A DNA stretch of 64,000 bases from Chondrus crispus (Eukaryota > Rhodophyta > Florideophyceae > Gigartinales > Gigartinaceae): assembly GCF_000350225.1 (NCBI RefSeq), contig NW_005178719.1:140175-204174 (forward strand). The letters run 5' to 3'. The stretch's first letter is position 1; each line of letters begins with the position of its first letter. The notes beneath the pieces were generated by a model that saw nothing but the letters and a program-made list of their open reading frames with translations, ran no database searches and had not been told where the DNA came from. The translations under genes and the position numbers were made by a program. Below are positions 9,491 to 19,638 of this stretch, one piece after another.

Positions 9491-10083
9491 TGTAGTATAA
9501 TCACCCCCAACGACGAGGGGGGTGAGTACTGACAGTTCGGAAAGACCCCGATCGGCGGGAAGACAGAAGCACGGCCCACCCACGGTACCGAGCACGGGCT
9601 CGAGGTAGCGGTGGTAGAGCGGGATCGGTGAGGACGCGCGCACGCGCGAGCGGTTCTACGCCTCGACGCCCCGGAGCGGTACTGGGTGACGATCCAGTAC
9701 CGACGGGCGGAGGTGGAGCCGGCTCGTGGGCGTGCTACGCGCGTCCTCAACCCGCGCGCGGTGCTACTCCTAGGTAAAACGGACGGAAGTACCTAAAAGT
9801 AAGCGGGCGGACCAAGGTGGAGGATCCTTGACAAGTCCGTTCTTGTCGTCCTCCACCGCCGGCGGTCCGCTCATATTTAATGTACATTGTAGTCTATCAT
9901 AACTCTACAGTAGTGCCGGTCTACCGACACTGTAACGCTGTCAGCCGGCGGGGCTGACAGTCCACGTGTAGTACGCGTCCCGTACACGTGGACGACACGT
10001 GTGTGCGCGCATGGCTGTAAGGCTCGTTGCCTTACTGTCCCTGATCCAATTCTAATCTAATTTCCGTTTGGGGTTATACCACA
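9491..10083 (-). repeat. 5' LTR of element 1
   Basis: The left border (TGTAGTATAATC) is fixed by the adjacent primer-binding site. The right border is inferred from TG...CA ends and from resemblance of the outer end, read on the minus strand (TGTGGTATAACCCC), to that of the second element (TGTGGGAGAACGGG). The LTR is rich in perfect palindromes: 9938-9946 with 9952-9960, and 9961-9970 with 9983-9992, the latter containing CACGTG. A 9-base GGTGGAGGA arm and its inverse also flank a stem near 9810-9860. The other LTR is outside the window, so identity between the two cannot be judged. Confidence 0.8.
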
Positions 10084-10087
10084 GATA

Positions 10088-11123
10088 TGTAGTGAAATAC
10101 GCACCTGAAAAGGGGGGTGAAAAGAAAGGAAAATATTTGGATATGAAAAGTAGTCCGGGTTGGGGGACACACATGTGAATAACTGCATTGTTTTAATTTT
10201 TAATTATTTTATTTTATTTAGTTAATTAGTTGGCATTAATTTTGCTGACACTAGATTAGATCTGGGATCTAGCGCCGCGAGCTACTGTAGTGGCTCCGGC
10301 GGGGCGATATATACCTTAGCCCGCTGACCGCCAAGTCAGTAACCCGAGTTGCCGGAGTTGAATGTCGCCTTGGTCGAAGTCCGTCTCTACCAAGACGCTC
10401 CCTTTTACCTAAGCCTACGGCATCCTTCAGCGCTCGGGGGTCCCATTCCTTTTTCTTTTATTTCCCTATGCTTTTCTATCTCTACCTCTATCTTTCCCTT
10501 AATTGTGTTGGTTCCACTGCAGTTGGTTGCGACCGATCCGGTGTAGGTGTTTTAGCCATCGGGTAACACGTTGTGTAGCGCTGCTACTGTTTCAAGTTCC
10601 GTCGGAAGGCTGTTGCAACGACGCCTCCGTCGAAGGTCTTACTGTATAAGACAGAGTTGGTACCACCTACCGCGATTGCGATCGCGCTGGTGAGGGTGTT
10701 TTATCCATCGGGCAACACGTCGGTAGTAGCGTTGCTACACGGTTACGATCCCGTCGGGTAGTGCTGAACAAGCACTTGTCGAAGACCTTGAATTATACCC
10801 AAGGTGCTGAAGACGCTCGTCTAGCATTGGCCTTACAACCCAGCGAACCGCGGTTACATCCTCGTGTACAAGCCCAACCCGCACTCGCCGAGCGCTCAAC
10901 TCTTCACAAGTCTCTACCACCATTATCCTCCTGGGCCGGGCATCTTTCGTTACCCCCCCGTCGGAGTTGAGCTACCGTGGGCCGCAAGCCCACACAAGGG
11001 GAAAGGGAGTCTCGAACGCTCCGTAGGGCGTGCCATCGGCAGTGGTTGTTGCTGTTGTTGTTTTTCTTCTTTTTGTTTGACCGTCGGACTGCGTTCGTGG
11101 CCTGCCAGGCACATTGCACTACA
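10088..11123 (+). mobile_element. 1.04-kb LTR-like unit, copy A-left
   Basis: It begins TGTAGTGAAAT and ends ATTGCACTACA, an imperfect 11-bp inverted terminal repeat with TG...CA ends. Three further copies in the window share the whole sequence: 27490-28384 plus 39767-39915, 43708-44825 and 47303-48400. Inside are a GATATATA promoter-like string near 10304 and an imperfect tandem duplication of about 150 bases between 10505 and 10790. No target duplication is visible here. The left flank is only four bases long because element 1 abuts it. I read the unit as a solo LTR or a non-coding LTR-type element, on the strength of the 5-bp duplications around the two copies at 43-48 kb. Confidence 0.8.
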
Positions 11124-12680
11124 GAAACAGGGGCCTTGTTCTTTCCCGCGACACTCGTGGCACTCTTAATTGATTGGCGTCCACTTGCTGCTGCAGTTAC
11201 ATGGTCCAGGACGTTGTCAGAAGTCATGACCTCCCCATACGTAGTGTCTACATACCTCCGAGGCTTCACTACAGCGCTTCTACCGAGCACAGTGTCACGC
11301 AGCGCAGCTCGCTTCTGCAAAAAGAGGGCGGCGAGCTGCTCGCTTCCAAGAATTTTGGTTCTGTAGTCTGGGCCTCTCGGCCTTGACAAGGACAACAGTC
11401 TAGAAGCATTCAGCGGCCACAATCCTGCGCGAGCAAACCCAACCTTGATGTTTTTCATTGGAAACTTTTTATTAAATGCCTCTCCTATCAAAGAACACAC
11501 ATCAAAAACCCCAAATGCCTTGGAATTTCGCGTGTCAATGGCATTCACTAATTTGTTCAAACGCGTTTTGAAGGTATCGAAAACAACGCAGTCAAGCGGT
11601 TGCGTCTCCGCAAAAGTATGAGCAGGAAGAGTGTGTACCACAATGTTGCTATCTCGGAAGTACTGAAGTACTGGAAATGATAAATGACCACGATATCCAC
11701 CATAAACTAGCAAAAATTCGCCCTCCCATTGTTAGGTCTGTTACGCTTCGGACAAACTCTCTAGCCCAATTGTTGAAATGAATTGAGTCCACAGCCCCCA
11801 GCTCAGAGCGCGGCGCCATGACTGCTCCGCGACGCAGTTTGTCAAGTGGGGACTCCGTAGTTACTCTACCATCTCTTGTGTACATCTGCTATGGTATGCG
11901 CTTGCCTTTAAGGTCAAAAAGGCATGTGGCAACCGCACCGCTTGCAGAGATGGCAGGCATTAACGTGATGCGATCTTAGTAGGCGAAGCGACCGACTTGG
12001 TCATCTGTAGGAGCCTGAGGAGAAGTATACCGCTTCCGTTGTGAATATTCGAATATGTCTCTGTGGCGTCACCCCACATTCGTCAAGATTAAAATGGCGA
12101 TCGGCGTCAATGCGGTGCTCATGCATGAGCGTTCCAAGCTTGCCGAAGTGCTCGGAGAGAACTTCGCCACTACAAGCAGAAAATCTAATTGCCTCCTCTA
12201 AGTGCCTCCTGTCGGGTCGGCCTCGTTAATGTGATTTGGCTTTTGTACCAGGTTCGAAAGCCGCGAAGCCATTTTGCACCAGGCCTTCCATCTCTGAAGG
12301 GAAGCGAGAGACGGCGAGCAGGCGCCATGAAGCGTACAATTATGGCTCCGACCTTAGCCACGTGCTCGTTGCTGAGAGGCGTTCCTTCTTCTGCCAGCTT
12401 TTTTAAAAGTCCAACAACCATGAGCTCTTCGTTTGGATTGAGAGGCCGAGGGCGGCCGACTGGTGCATGGTGGGTATCGCTCTGGCCCTGGAGCGCGTAT
12501 TGCAGAGCCGAATGCGTAATTCCGCTCCACGCTGCCGCCTTTCTGATGCTCATTCCACCTGAGGCTATGTGCGCCATGGCTGACTGGCGCCTGGCCTGGC
12601 AAGTTCTCCGTAGGGGTAGGGTGGCTAGAATCATAATCGCAAGGCTTGAAATGCGAGAATTGGTCAGGAAGAGCACTTAT
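11124..12680 (-). pseudogene. Pogo/Tigger-like DDE transposase pseudogene
   Basis: Reading leftward from about 12680, the N-terminal part has a helix-turn-helix (SIRKAAAWSGITHSALQYAL). A CENP-B/Tc5-type second HTH follows, ending GRPGAKWLRGFRTWYKS. After a frameshift near 12200 comes FNLDECGVTP, which fits the first catalytic Asp motif of pogo-type DDE domains. A further shift leads to LMPAISASGAVATCL and later LLVYGGYRGHLSFPVL. Relatives usually have Asp at the first Gly of YGG in that last motif, so a catalytic residue appears to be lost. The end (HTLPAHTFAETQPLDC...) is also typical of the family. At least three frame breaks and one internal stop make it a pseudogene. Its 3' end runs into the LTR-like unit at 11123. 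Confidence 0.82.
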
Positions 12681-13270
12681 CCGAACTGGTGTAGACTTAC
12701 GAGAAGGAGTGGGTCCTGTGAGCAATAAAGAAAAGCCCGTTCATTTTGAAGCGCTACTACTCGCGGCAAATTGTGTCCCCGCGAAAACGTGAGAAGACTT
12801 CTTATGGTGCGTTTGTGCGTAAACTCAGTTGGTGATAATTGTTTTTAAATGTATCCACAAGTTTCAGGGATATGTCGATGGAAATGGAGCTGATGGGTGA
12901 ATGAGAGTCAGTTTCGGACACACGATTCTGGAGTTTTAGTAATTATATGGAAAAATTGGGGCAGCCGTTGAATTGGGACGCTGACCCAAAATATCGGCAA
13001 CTCCCCTTTACTGTACCTGTACAAATACGCCTCCCTATTGACAGCTTTTCCTGTGTGGTCAGAATGGTTCGGTAGGGCCAACGAGCTCCACGCCAAACAG
13101 GAAGATTGGAAATGCGCTGTCTCGTGCTGTATTTGGAGATTCCAGGACTTTAACGGATATACAGAGTAAAGTTTCAATATGGTGAACCGAAATGTGGCAC
13201 TTCCGAGCAACCCACTGAGATCGCCATACAGTAGGCACCCCTCAATAGTTCGCCCCCTGTGTAAAAACAG

Positions 13271-13454
13271 GGTCCCGCTCAGCCTCTTGACAGTAAACTT
13301 TAGACTGTAATTAAGAGCTGAGCGGGACCGGAGCCTACTGTGCGTGAGGTGCACAGTACAGTACACGTCACTACAGTGCTCACCACGACCAAGAGGTCGT
13401 CCTCTTTGTAAAGAAACGGGGACTCTCTGAAGAAAAGAGTCCCCGAGGACGACC
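13271..13454. repeat. Two strong hairpins in non-coding DNA
   Basis: The first stem is formed by GGTCCCGCTCAGC (13271 onward) and its inverse ending at 13329, 17 pairs with one bulge; ACAGT/ACTGT pair within the loop. The second combines GGTCGTCCTC (13395-13404) with GAGGACGACC (13445-13454), and inside it GGGGACTCT (13418-13426) with AGAGTCCCC (13436-13444). The surrounding stretch 12681-13897 has no gene I can support. The hairpins may be the remains of a foldback or MITE-type element. Confidence 0.7.
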
Positions 13455-13897
13455 CAGTCAGCGCCAGCAGGGTCCAAAGGGGATCCTTCAGGCGACGAGG
13501 ACCATGGTCAGACGGAAGGAGTGAGAACATGGCCAGAATAGGCATTTTAGCAGGGGGTTCAATGGAAAAGTTCGATTTTAGTGCAATCTTGACTATTTTA
13601 CCTGAACAAAAGCGACCTTCTAGAGTTCTCGAAAGGTCCCAGTTCGGAGCGACGGGGACTTGGAGAGGCTGTCGCAACCACCGCTTAACAGACGGAGCCC
13701 ACCAGCCGACTAAAAGCAGAGCGTCAATAGAACCTCTGAGTCAATCCCCGAACCAAACACCAGAATTTTCGAAAGTAAGTCCAAACCTTCTAGAACCTGT
13801 CCACGTGTCCATGAAGCACGTGAAACCCTGCCAGGACCCAAAAATGTGAACCATTGACAGAACGGACTATTAAGATCGCATTGCTGGCATAGGTCCT

Positions 13898-14317
13898 TTA
13901 CTCAAAATGCCCGGAAATGAGCTTCTGCCGTGTTATCTTTCTCGTCTGCTCTCGGTAGGTATTTTTCAACAGGACATCTCTAATTTGCAACGCTCGACAG
14001 CAGAGAACCGAGCATGAGAACGGCAGCTTTGCTCCGCGAGCAATATGCGCAAATTCATAAAGTGCAGCATCGATCTCGGGATATTTAGATGCCTTGAGTG
14101 CTTTGAACTGTGTGTTGGATGGATTTTTATTCACAGCATTTAGAATTCGTACAGAATTCTTACGGATCTTTCGAATTGTTCGCAGATTGCAACCGAAACG
14201 AGTTGCTGCATCTCTCACGGTGAAATCATTACAGAGCTGGTGAATAATATATGCTTTTTCGGAGAGAGTAAATCTTTTCTGCATGCTTTTGACAATGGGT
14301 GCGGAGTTCAACATCAT
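13898..14317 (-). pseudogene. N-terminal fragment of a second CENP-B/pogo-type transposase
   Basis: The translated frame holds a homeodomain-like HTH (QKRFTLSEKAYIIHQL, then TVRDAATRFGCNLRTIRKIR). A second HTH-like stretch follows (YPEIDAALYEFAHIARGAKL, then ALQIRDVLL), the order found in Tigger and CENP-B proteins. No DDE catalytic domain follows, so this is a fragment. It differs from the pogo-like remains at 11-12.7 kb, so the two come from different families. ATG codons are available at 14317, 14314 and 14284. Confidence 0.7.
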
Positions 14318-14600
14318 TGCGCGCAATGTGGACGGCTGCGGGGCGGGATGAAGAAGAGATTATACTCGTGCTCTTGAAGCATGAACAATTTAAGGGAGGA
14401 CAGTAGCGGCCGCGCCGGTCTGAATAGGTACACGCGTACACGCTTGAGAAGCCGTGAGATCGTCAGAAAATCGAACTATTGGCTTAACAAACTATTCAAA
14501 TGCGAACTATTGAGGAGCTCCCCCTGTACCGAGCCAGTTCACAGAGGCGGAACTGCTCATGTACACGTGTAGCCGTCGTACTGGTACAGCAAGACATTCT

Positions 14601-14725
14601 TTGCGATGCACGCATCGCGAGTCCTAGACGTTTCCGCGGAAAGAAAAAGGAAACAAAAAAAGGTTTCTATTGCAATCCCTGAAAAATATTGAATACATTA
14701 CAGTATTGGGGTGTGACTGTACTCT
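14601..14725. repeat. Dispersed repeat, about 120 bp; second copy at 17628-17745
   Basis: Both copies start GATGCACGCATCGCGAGTCC and pass through a GGAAAC...GTTTC stem. They then share TATTGAATACATTACAGTATT (with one difference) and a run up to GGGGTGTGxCTGTAC. The copies are in the same orientation and about 3 kb apart. Neither encodes anything recognisable. Confidence 0.8.
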
Positions 14726-14845
14726 TCTCACAGGCTCAATCTGTGACAAGGCTCAAATTGTGACACCAAAGTTATAATGCCGCGCCTCATAGTTTCGCGC
14801 ATATGATTTTGCTAAACTATTTCGCAACGAATTAAATATATTCGT

Positions 14846-15348
14846 TTGATGAAACATATTCACATGCTCTTACAAACGGTCAGTTTTCTGCTCATGCCTT
14901 TTGCAGAGGTTTCCGTCGCTCTCAATAATGATTATGTGTTGCGCAACATTCTGAGAAAGAACATATGCCTGTCAAAGAACCCCACACCTAAGAAATCTAA
15001 TAGAAAATTTCTCGCAACAGGAAACGCAGCGACGGTTGGCAATTTGCAGTCCGTTCGTGCTCGTTTGGAGGGGCGGAATCCTCCAAAAGCGCCCGTACCC
15101 AACGTTTATCACACTCAGGAATTTAATGTAGAGAATGATACTGCAAACAAAAACATATTGACTCTCAGAAACGTCTGAAAGCACAGTCTGCAGTGTCGCC
15201 TCTCGAAGACATAGTTTGCGACGACTTGCCAATTTCGCAATGGCCAAGAGCCCGAAAACAGCGGATGCAGGTTGAGGAAGGCGAGTTGTTGAGGACCCGC
15301 AAGCACATGGCAGCGTCGGCTTTGTTGGGTCTCTCCCATTACAGATGA
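14846..15348 (+). pseudogene. Unrecognised coding-like fragment with a hydrophobic N-terminus
   Basis: An ATG at 14846 opens a 110-codon frame with a hydrophobic start (MLLQTVSFLLMPFAEVSVAL) that could be a signal peptide or anchor, followed by a basic stretch. Shortly before its stop, a second frame takes over at about 15135 and runs to TGA at 15346-15348. It encodes a charged, helical-looking end (RARKQRMQVEEGELLRTRK). Together they could be one gene with a frameshift or intron. I recognise no family, and chance open frames are possible. Confidence 0.3.
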
Positions 15349-15589
15349 AGCGTGCAAAACATGAACTTTCTCCTCGTCCCACTTTGACCCCGGCACACTT
15401 TGGAGACCAATTCTCCCGTCCAAATAAAGTCTATACGCTTGCGCTTGTGAGAAATAAATATGAGCAACTTTTCAGCAATTGGTTGCTGAAGAGTTAGACG
15501 GAAATTGATAAACTCACGAAAAATTTCCTCGTATACGCACGCCAGCCTCAGGAGTATGACAGGTATAATACACTGCAGGCTTCAACACT

Positions 15590-16575
15590 TGATCGCCCGC
15601 ACGAGTCGATGCTAGGCCCTCATCGTGCTCGTCGCGTGGCGCTCCCACCGCCCGCGAGAAGCCCTGCACCCCCCGTCAGAGACGCTCCGCGGCTACGTCG
15701 CCGCCTGCCTCTACGCCGCTGCGCGCGCCGGCCGGGGATGCTCCTGAGCGCTCGCGGTGTCCCTCTCTCCCGTTGCGTTCCACCGTGCGCCCCCTACACC
15801 CGACCCGCTTCGTCGTCCTCTTCCTCATGGCCACATGCGGCACTGCCGACGGTGGCCTCGCATCGAATGCAATCACCCTCTTCATCTCCTTATCAATCCC
15901 AACTGATCCCTTCGATCCTCTCCAACTCCCCCTACCCTACCTGCAACCCCCTTCCACATGTCCCGCACATACACCCCTGCTCCCCAACCTATAAGGTCTT
16001 CATCCTCGACACCACCACCACCGGCCTCTCCCCGGACTCCTCCTTTCTATCCATGCCAGCCGTCCGGGAACACGACTCCCCCGCCAAGTCCTCTTCCCCT
16101 CGCACTTCTCCACCTATATCCGCCCCATCCCACCTCCCTCTGCGTTCGTCCCTCCCTGCAATCCGTCGACAAAATCTCTACCCCGACGGGTCCACATGCC
16201 CCGACGCCCCGCCCCCCGCCGCCGACGCACGCGCCTTCCGACCCGCCCCTGCCGCAAACGTCTCCCACACACGCCGCTGCCGTGCAAAGCTCAACAACAA
16301 CTTCGACCGCCTGTTTCAGGCCGTCCCGCCCAAGTCCTTCGGACTTACCGCTGCAGCCCTTGCTGCAACATCCTTCCAGCGCCTCCAGTTGCAATTTAAC
16401 CACCCGCGTTGCGAACCCCTCTCTCTCCGCCGACTCCTCTCACCGGCGGCCCTGCTGCACGCCGGCCCAGCCCGCATAATCCATTTTTTTCTCGGAAGGA
16501 AGCGCAATCGAGATGGAAGACACCTGCAGGCGCGCACGTCAGCATTTCGCGATAGTCCGATGACCGTGGCCTAGG
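15590..16575. other. Cytosine-rich low-complexity stretch, no trusted gene
   Basis: The plus strand is very rich in C and poor in G, so frames on both strands stay open by composition. The longest would encode a Pro/Ser/Arg-rich protein without any recognisable domain. I treat it as non-coding or as the flank of the minus-strand pseudogene at 16597-17029. Confidence 0.5.
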
Positions 16576-16596
16576 TTTTGCTTTGCTCAGAAATAT

Positions 16597-17029
16597 TTAT
16601 TCGCGCTTACTGGTAAAAGCTTCCATCATGATTTTAAGCTTCTCTAGCGCGAGCTTGTGCAAGGCCTCACGTTCTCTTGCACCCTCGTCTCTATCTCTCT
16701 ATCCCTGTCAATGCAAACAGCAGCGAAACGTTCGCGCTGCAAGGCTAACTGCTCGCGCTCCAATTCAAATCTTGCCAAGTCGCCCTCTTTCAGTTGGTCC
16801 CCAAACGCCACTAACTCTCCTCGAAAACCTGAAGCCATCATCTTCTTGTGCTTCGTACGCATCCGCGGAGTACCATCGGAGTCGCTGGCGCTATCGTTCC
16901 CATCGCTCCTGTAGTAATATGGTCTTCTTGAACGGAAAACCGCAAGTGTATACCACTTCTTCCCTTACGTTCATCGCCTTCGCCACTGCTTGACGCGACC
17001 AAACCCGTCTCTTCCTCTACAGTCGCCAT
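16597..17029 (-). pseudogene. C-terminal coiled-coil part of a transposon- or Myb-like protein, frameshifted
   Basis: From ATG 17029 the first frame gives MATVEEETGLV. After a shift comes a Ser/Asp-rich stretch ending TPRMRTKHKKM. A Glu/Arg-rich coiled coil then begins (FELEREQLALQRERFAA). After another shift the coil resumes (REREALHKLALEKLKIMMEA) and the frame stops at 16597-16599. Charged tails of this kind end many Myb/SANT-like and NAM-associated proteins, including the accessory protein of Harbinger-type transposons. The DNA-binding part is not found, so that link is only a suggestion. Confidence 0.5.
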
Positions 17030-17369
17030 GGCGCGTGTGCCTTGGCTTTTTTGAGGTGGGCGGAGGCAAATTGCTTGCGTGTGAGGTCGCAATGGTCAAA
17101 AATGTCAAGTTCCGGCGATTTTGCAAGACATCTGTCCTCAAATAGTTTCTCACGGCTCTTCACTAACTAGTGGGATATGGGGAATGTTGAGTTGACATCC
17201 ATTGCAGAATTCGGCAAAAGAATTTTCAGTTTAATTTCTTTTGCTCACAAGTGCTGAAATCATTTCTCATTTCTGCAGGCGTATAGTCACTAATAAAGGC
17301 AATTTTCTTCGAATACGCACTGCATTCGCATATTTCTTATAATTTATTATGCGTCCCACATTGAGGCTG

Positions 17370-18580
17370 TGAGAAGGGTACAGTATAAACCTTTCGGGCG
17401 GGTTGGCGCCAAGACTTCGGTTCAACTTATGACCTGGGCAGTACCGAGTCGTACCCTTCTGCGAACAGCGGTGCGGACAACACCACCCCGTTCCCCTCAT
17501 AAAGAGAAGTGAACACGTGTACTTTACTACTTTACAGAAAAGTTCATTACCACCCCGTTCCCCCTCACACCCCGATCCCCTCAAAAAGAGAAGTGAACAC
17601 GTGTACTTTACTACTTTAATCTTTACGATGCACGCATCGCGAGTCCTAGAGGTTTCCACGGAAAGAAAAAGGAAACAAAAAGAAAAGTTTCTATTGCAAT
17701 TCGTAAAAAATATTGAGTACATTACAGTATTGGGGTGTGGCTGTACAGTATAAACCTTTCGGGTGGGTTGGCGCCAAGACTTCGGTTCAACTCATGACCT
17801 GAACAGTATCCAAGAGTCCTCTGCGAACAGCCGTGCGGACAGCACCACCCCGTTCCCTTTCACAAAGAGAAGCGAGAAAAAGAAGAAACAGAAAAGAAAA
17901 GTTTATTACAGAAAAAAATTCAGCACCACCCCGTTCCCCTCTGTCAAAAGACAGGAGCACTCTAGAGGTGTGATGTTGTACGATGGCATCACGGACGCTC
18001 CTAGTTAGGTGATCTATTGTAGAGTGAATCTCTGATTGAATGCAGTATAGATCGTACGGGTTGGTAAGAAAGGAGGAAGCTAGAGAAGACCAAATGTCGG
18101 GGACTTTAGTGTCGCAATTGGGACAGAGTACAGCGAAAGACTGTCAGTTGGGAACAGACAGTACTCGAACTGTAGTGCTCGAGTACTTTGTCACTTGCGA
18201 CTACCGCGCTTTGAGAAGTGTAGACCAAGACGATCACGAATAAACAATTGAAGCTTTACTGCTACATTGGCAGAGCCCTTCTGCGGGGACTCCGTAACTA
18301 CGTCTTCACCCGATTCGCGTTCCGAGCTAGGAACGACTCAGGCTCCAGTGCGCCTGCGTCAGAATCAGACCTGCCTCAAGAAGGAAAAACCTGGTCATAC
18401 AGTAGAGGTTTTCCGACACCCTCACACCCCGTTCCCCTCATAAAGAGAAGTGAACACGTGTACTTTACTACTTTACAGAAAAGTTCAGCACCACCCCATT
18501 CCCCTCACACCCCGTTCCCCTCATAAGGAGAAGTGAACACGTGTACTTTACAGAAAAAAAGTGAACACGTGTAATAACGA
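17370..18580. repeat. Cluster of local direct repeats carrying CACGTGT motifs
   Basis: A module CACCCCGTTCCCCTCATAAA followed by GAGAAGTGAACACGTGTACT recurs at about 17484, 17551, 18424 and 18505, with decayed copies near 17845 and 17925. A second direct repeat (ACAGTATAAACCTTTCGGG onward, about 60 bases) stands at 17378 and 17747. The copies are in the same orientation, and the array mixes whole and partial modules. No open frame survives across it. It resembles an amplified promoter-like or satellite segment. Confidence 0.75.
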
Positions 18581-19638
18581 GTCCCCTTTTTTCTTGCTTA
18601 CACCTGGACTAACGTCTAGGAACACAACGTCACTTGCTTTGACCCTGTGTGTCGACGGGCGACGTCGACGGGCGCATTCGGTCATCCAGAACTCTTCCCG
18701 TTGTGAATCGGCCTTCCCTCTATTTTCATAGGAAGCAAAGACGTATTGATAGCTTCTTAGTTGTTGATGGTTAGTTTCTAGTGTGCATTTAGGCCCCGAC
18801 AAAGTGAACTCTTTTTTTTTTCATGCTTTTTATGTTCATTATATCGCGTAATTCATTCTAGCGAGTCTGGTTCACCTTAGAAATACGAAACCGTCGTTTC
18901 TTGGCCGAAAAGCGGGGTGACGCCTGCCTCACAGCCTTTCGGTTCACTGCACCGGGACAGTTCATCCTATCAGGTACATAGCTTATCGAGACTTTACTCT
19001 GTAATTGTGGGGTTCCGACTAAGGTTAATAGCTCAGGATAGTACACTGAGTAAAGTATGGTTACGAAGGCCAAAGGAAACACGAAACCGCTCCGTTCGTC
19101 TCATGACTGCTGGTAGTAATTACGTAAACATTTGCTCATGTCTTTCGAGCTCCAAGAAGAAGGCCAAGGGCAACAAATTTGCATATACAGAGGAAACCGA
19201 GGTGGAAATTGCAGTCAATTAGAACAGTACCTCATTTTTGGATCGCCGCGATGAAGGGACAATTTATTTTTCACCCTTGCAATGGGTGTTCCTGAGCGTT
19301 TTTCTTTGAAGCAGAGACAAATCCATGGTTCACTGGTGACTCCGAAATACCCAATTTCACAACAGCAATCAACTATCACCAGCTACCAGGGGCGAGGAAA
19401 ATGCCGCATGCTGGCAACTGGCAGTATTCGGTATGGAAAGGACTTCGGTGCGTAGGCCTGCTATCATGACAACCAGGGCTTCTAACAGCAGCAATTCCTT
19501 TGAGGACCATTCAGCAGGCAATCGTCGAAATCTTGGGGGCAGGGGTTCGAACAGGTGGAGGGGGCAACAATTGTTTCCACCAAGCCACACACTCACCAGA
19601 ACAACAAATTCGCTACAAAATATTGATGGTTTCCACGT
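18581..19638. other. No gene seen
   Basis: Only short frames occur. A small duplication of GTCGACGGGCG lies at about 18650-18670. The stretch includes the region just downstream of the peroxidase stop. Confidence 0.5.

Larger units (their letters stand above)
1..10083 (-). mobile_element. Ty3/gypsy chromovirus, element 1 (partial)
   Basis: A minus-strand LTR retrotransposon whose 5' end is the LTR at 9491-10083. In transcription order it holds a primer-binding site, gag, pol (protease, reverse transcriptase, RNase H, integrase) and a chromodomain at the end of the integrase. The 3' LTR is not seen and should lie left of the window, because the element continues to base 1 without a copy of the 9491-10083 sequence. 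Gag carries an in-frame TGA. Pol carries a TAG and a one-base frameshift in the integrase tail, so this copy could not make complete proteins without recoding. The chromodomain and the GPY/F-like integrase tail place it among chromoviruses. It abuts the LTR-like unit that starts at 10088, with only GATA between them. Confidence 0.93.

Noticed and set aside
10800..10870. A tRNA-like segment inside the LTR-like units (loop resembling TTTACAA)
   Set aside because: The arms do not pair well in any copy and no complete cloverleaf can be drawn.
15609..16574. A 321-codon plus-strand frame
   Set aside because: Its openness follows from the extreme C content. The product is Pro/Ser/Arg low complexity and the other strand is also open.
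17484..18575. A CRISPR-like array
   Set aside because: Repeats are few, of unequal length and unevenly spaced, without uniform spacers or cas genes, and the DNA is eukaryotic.
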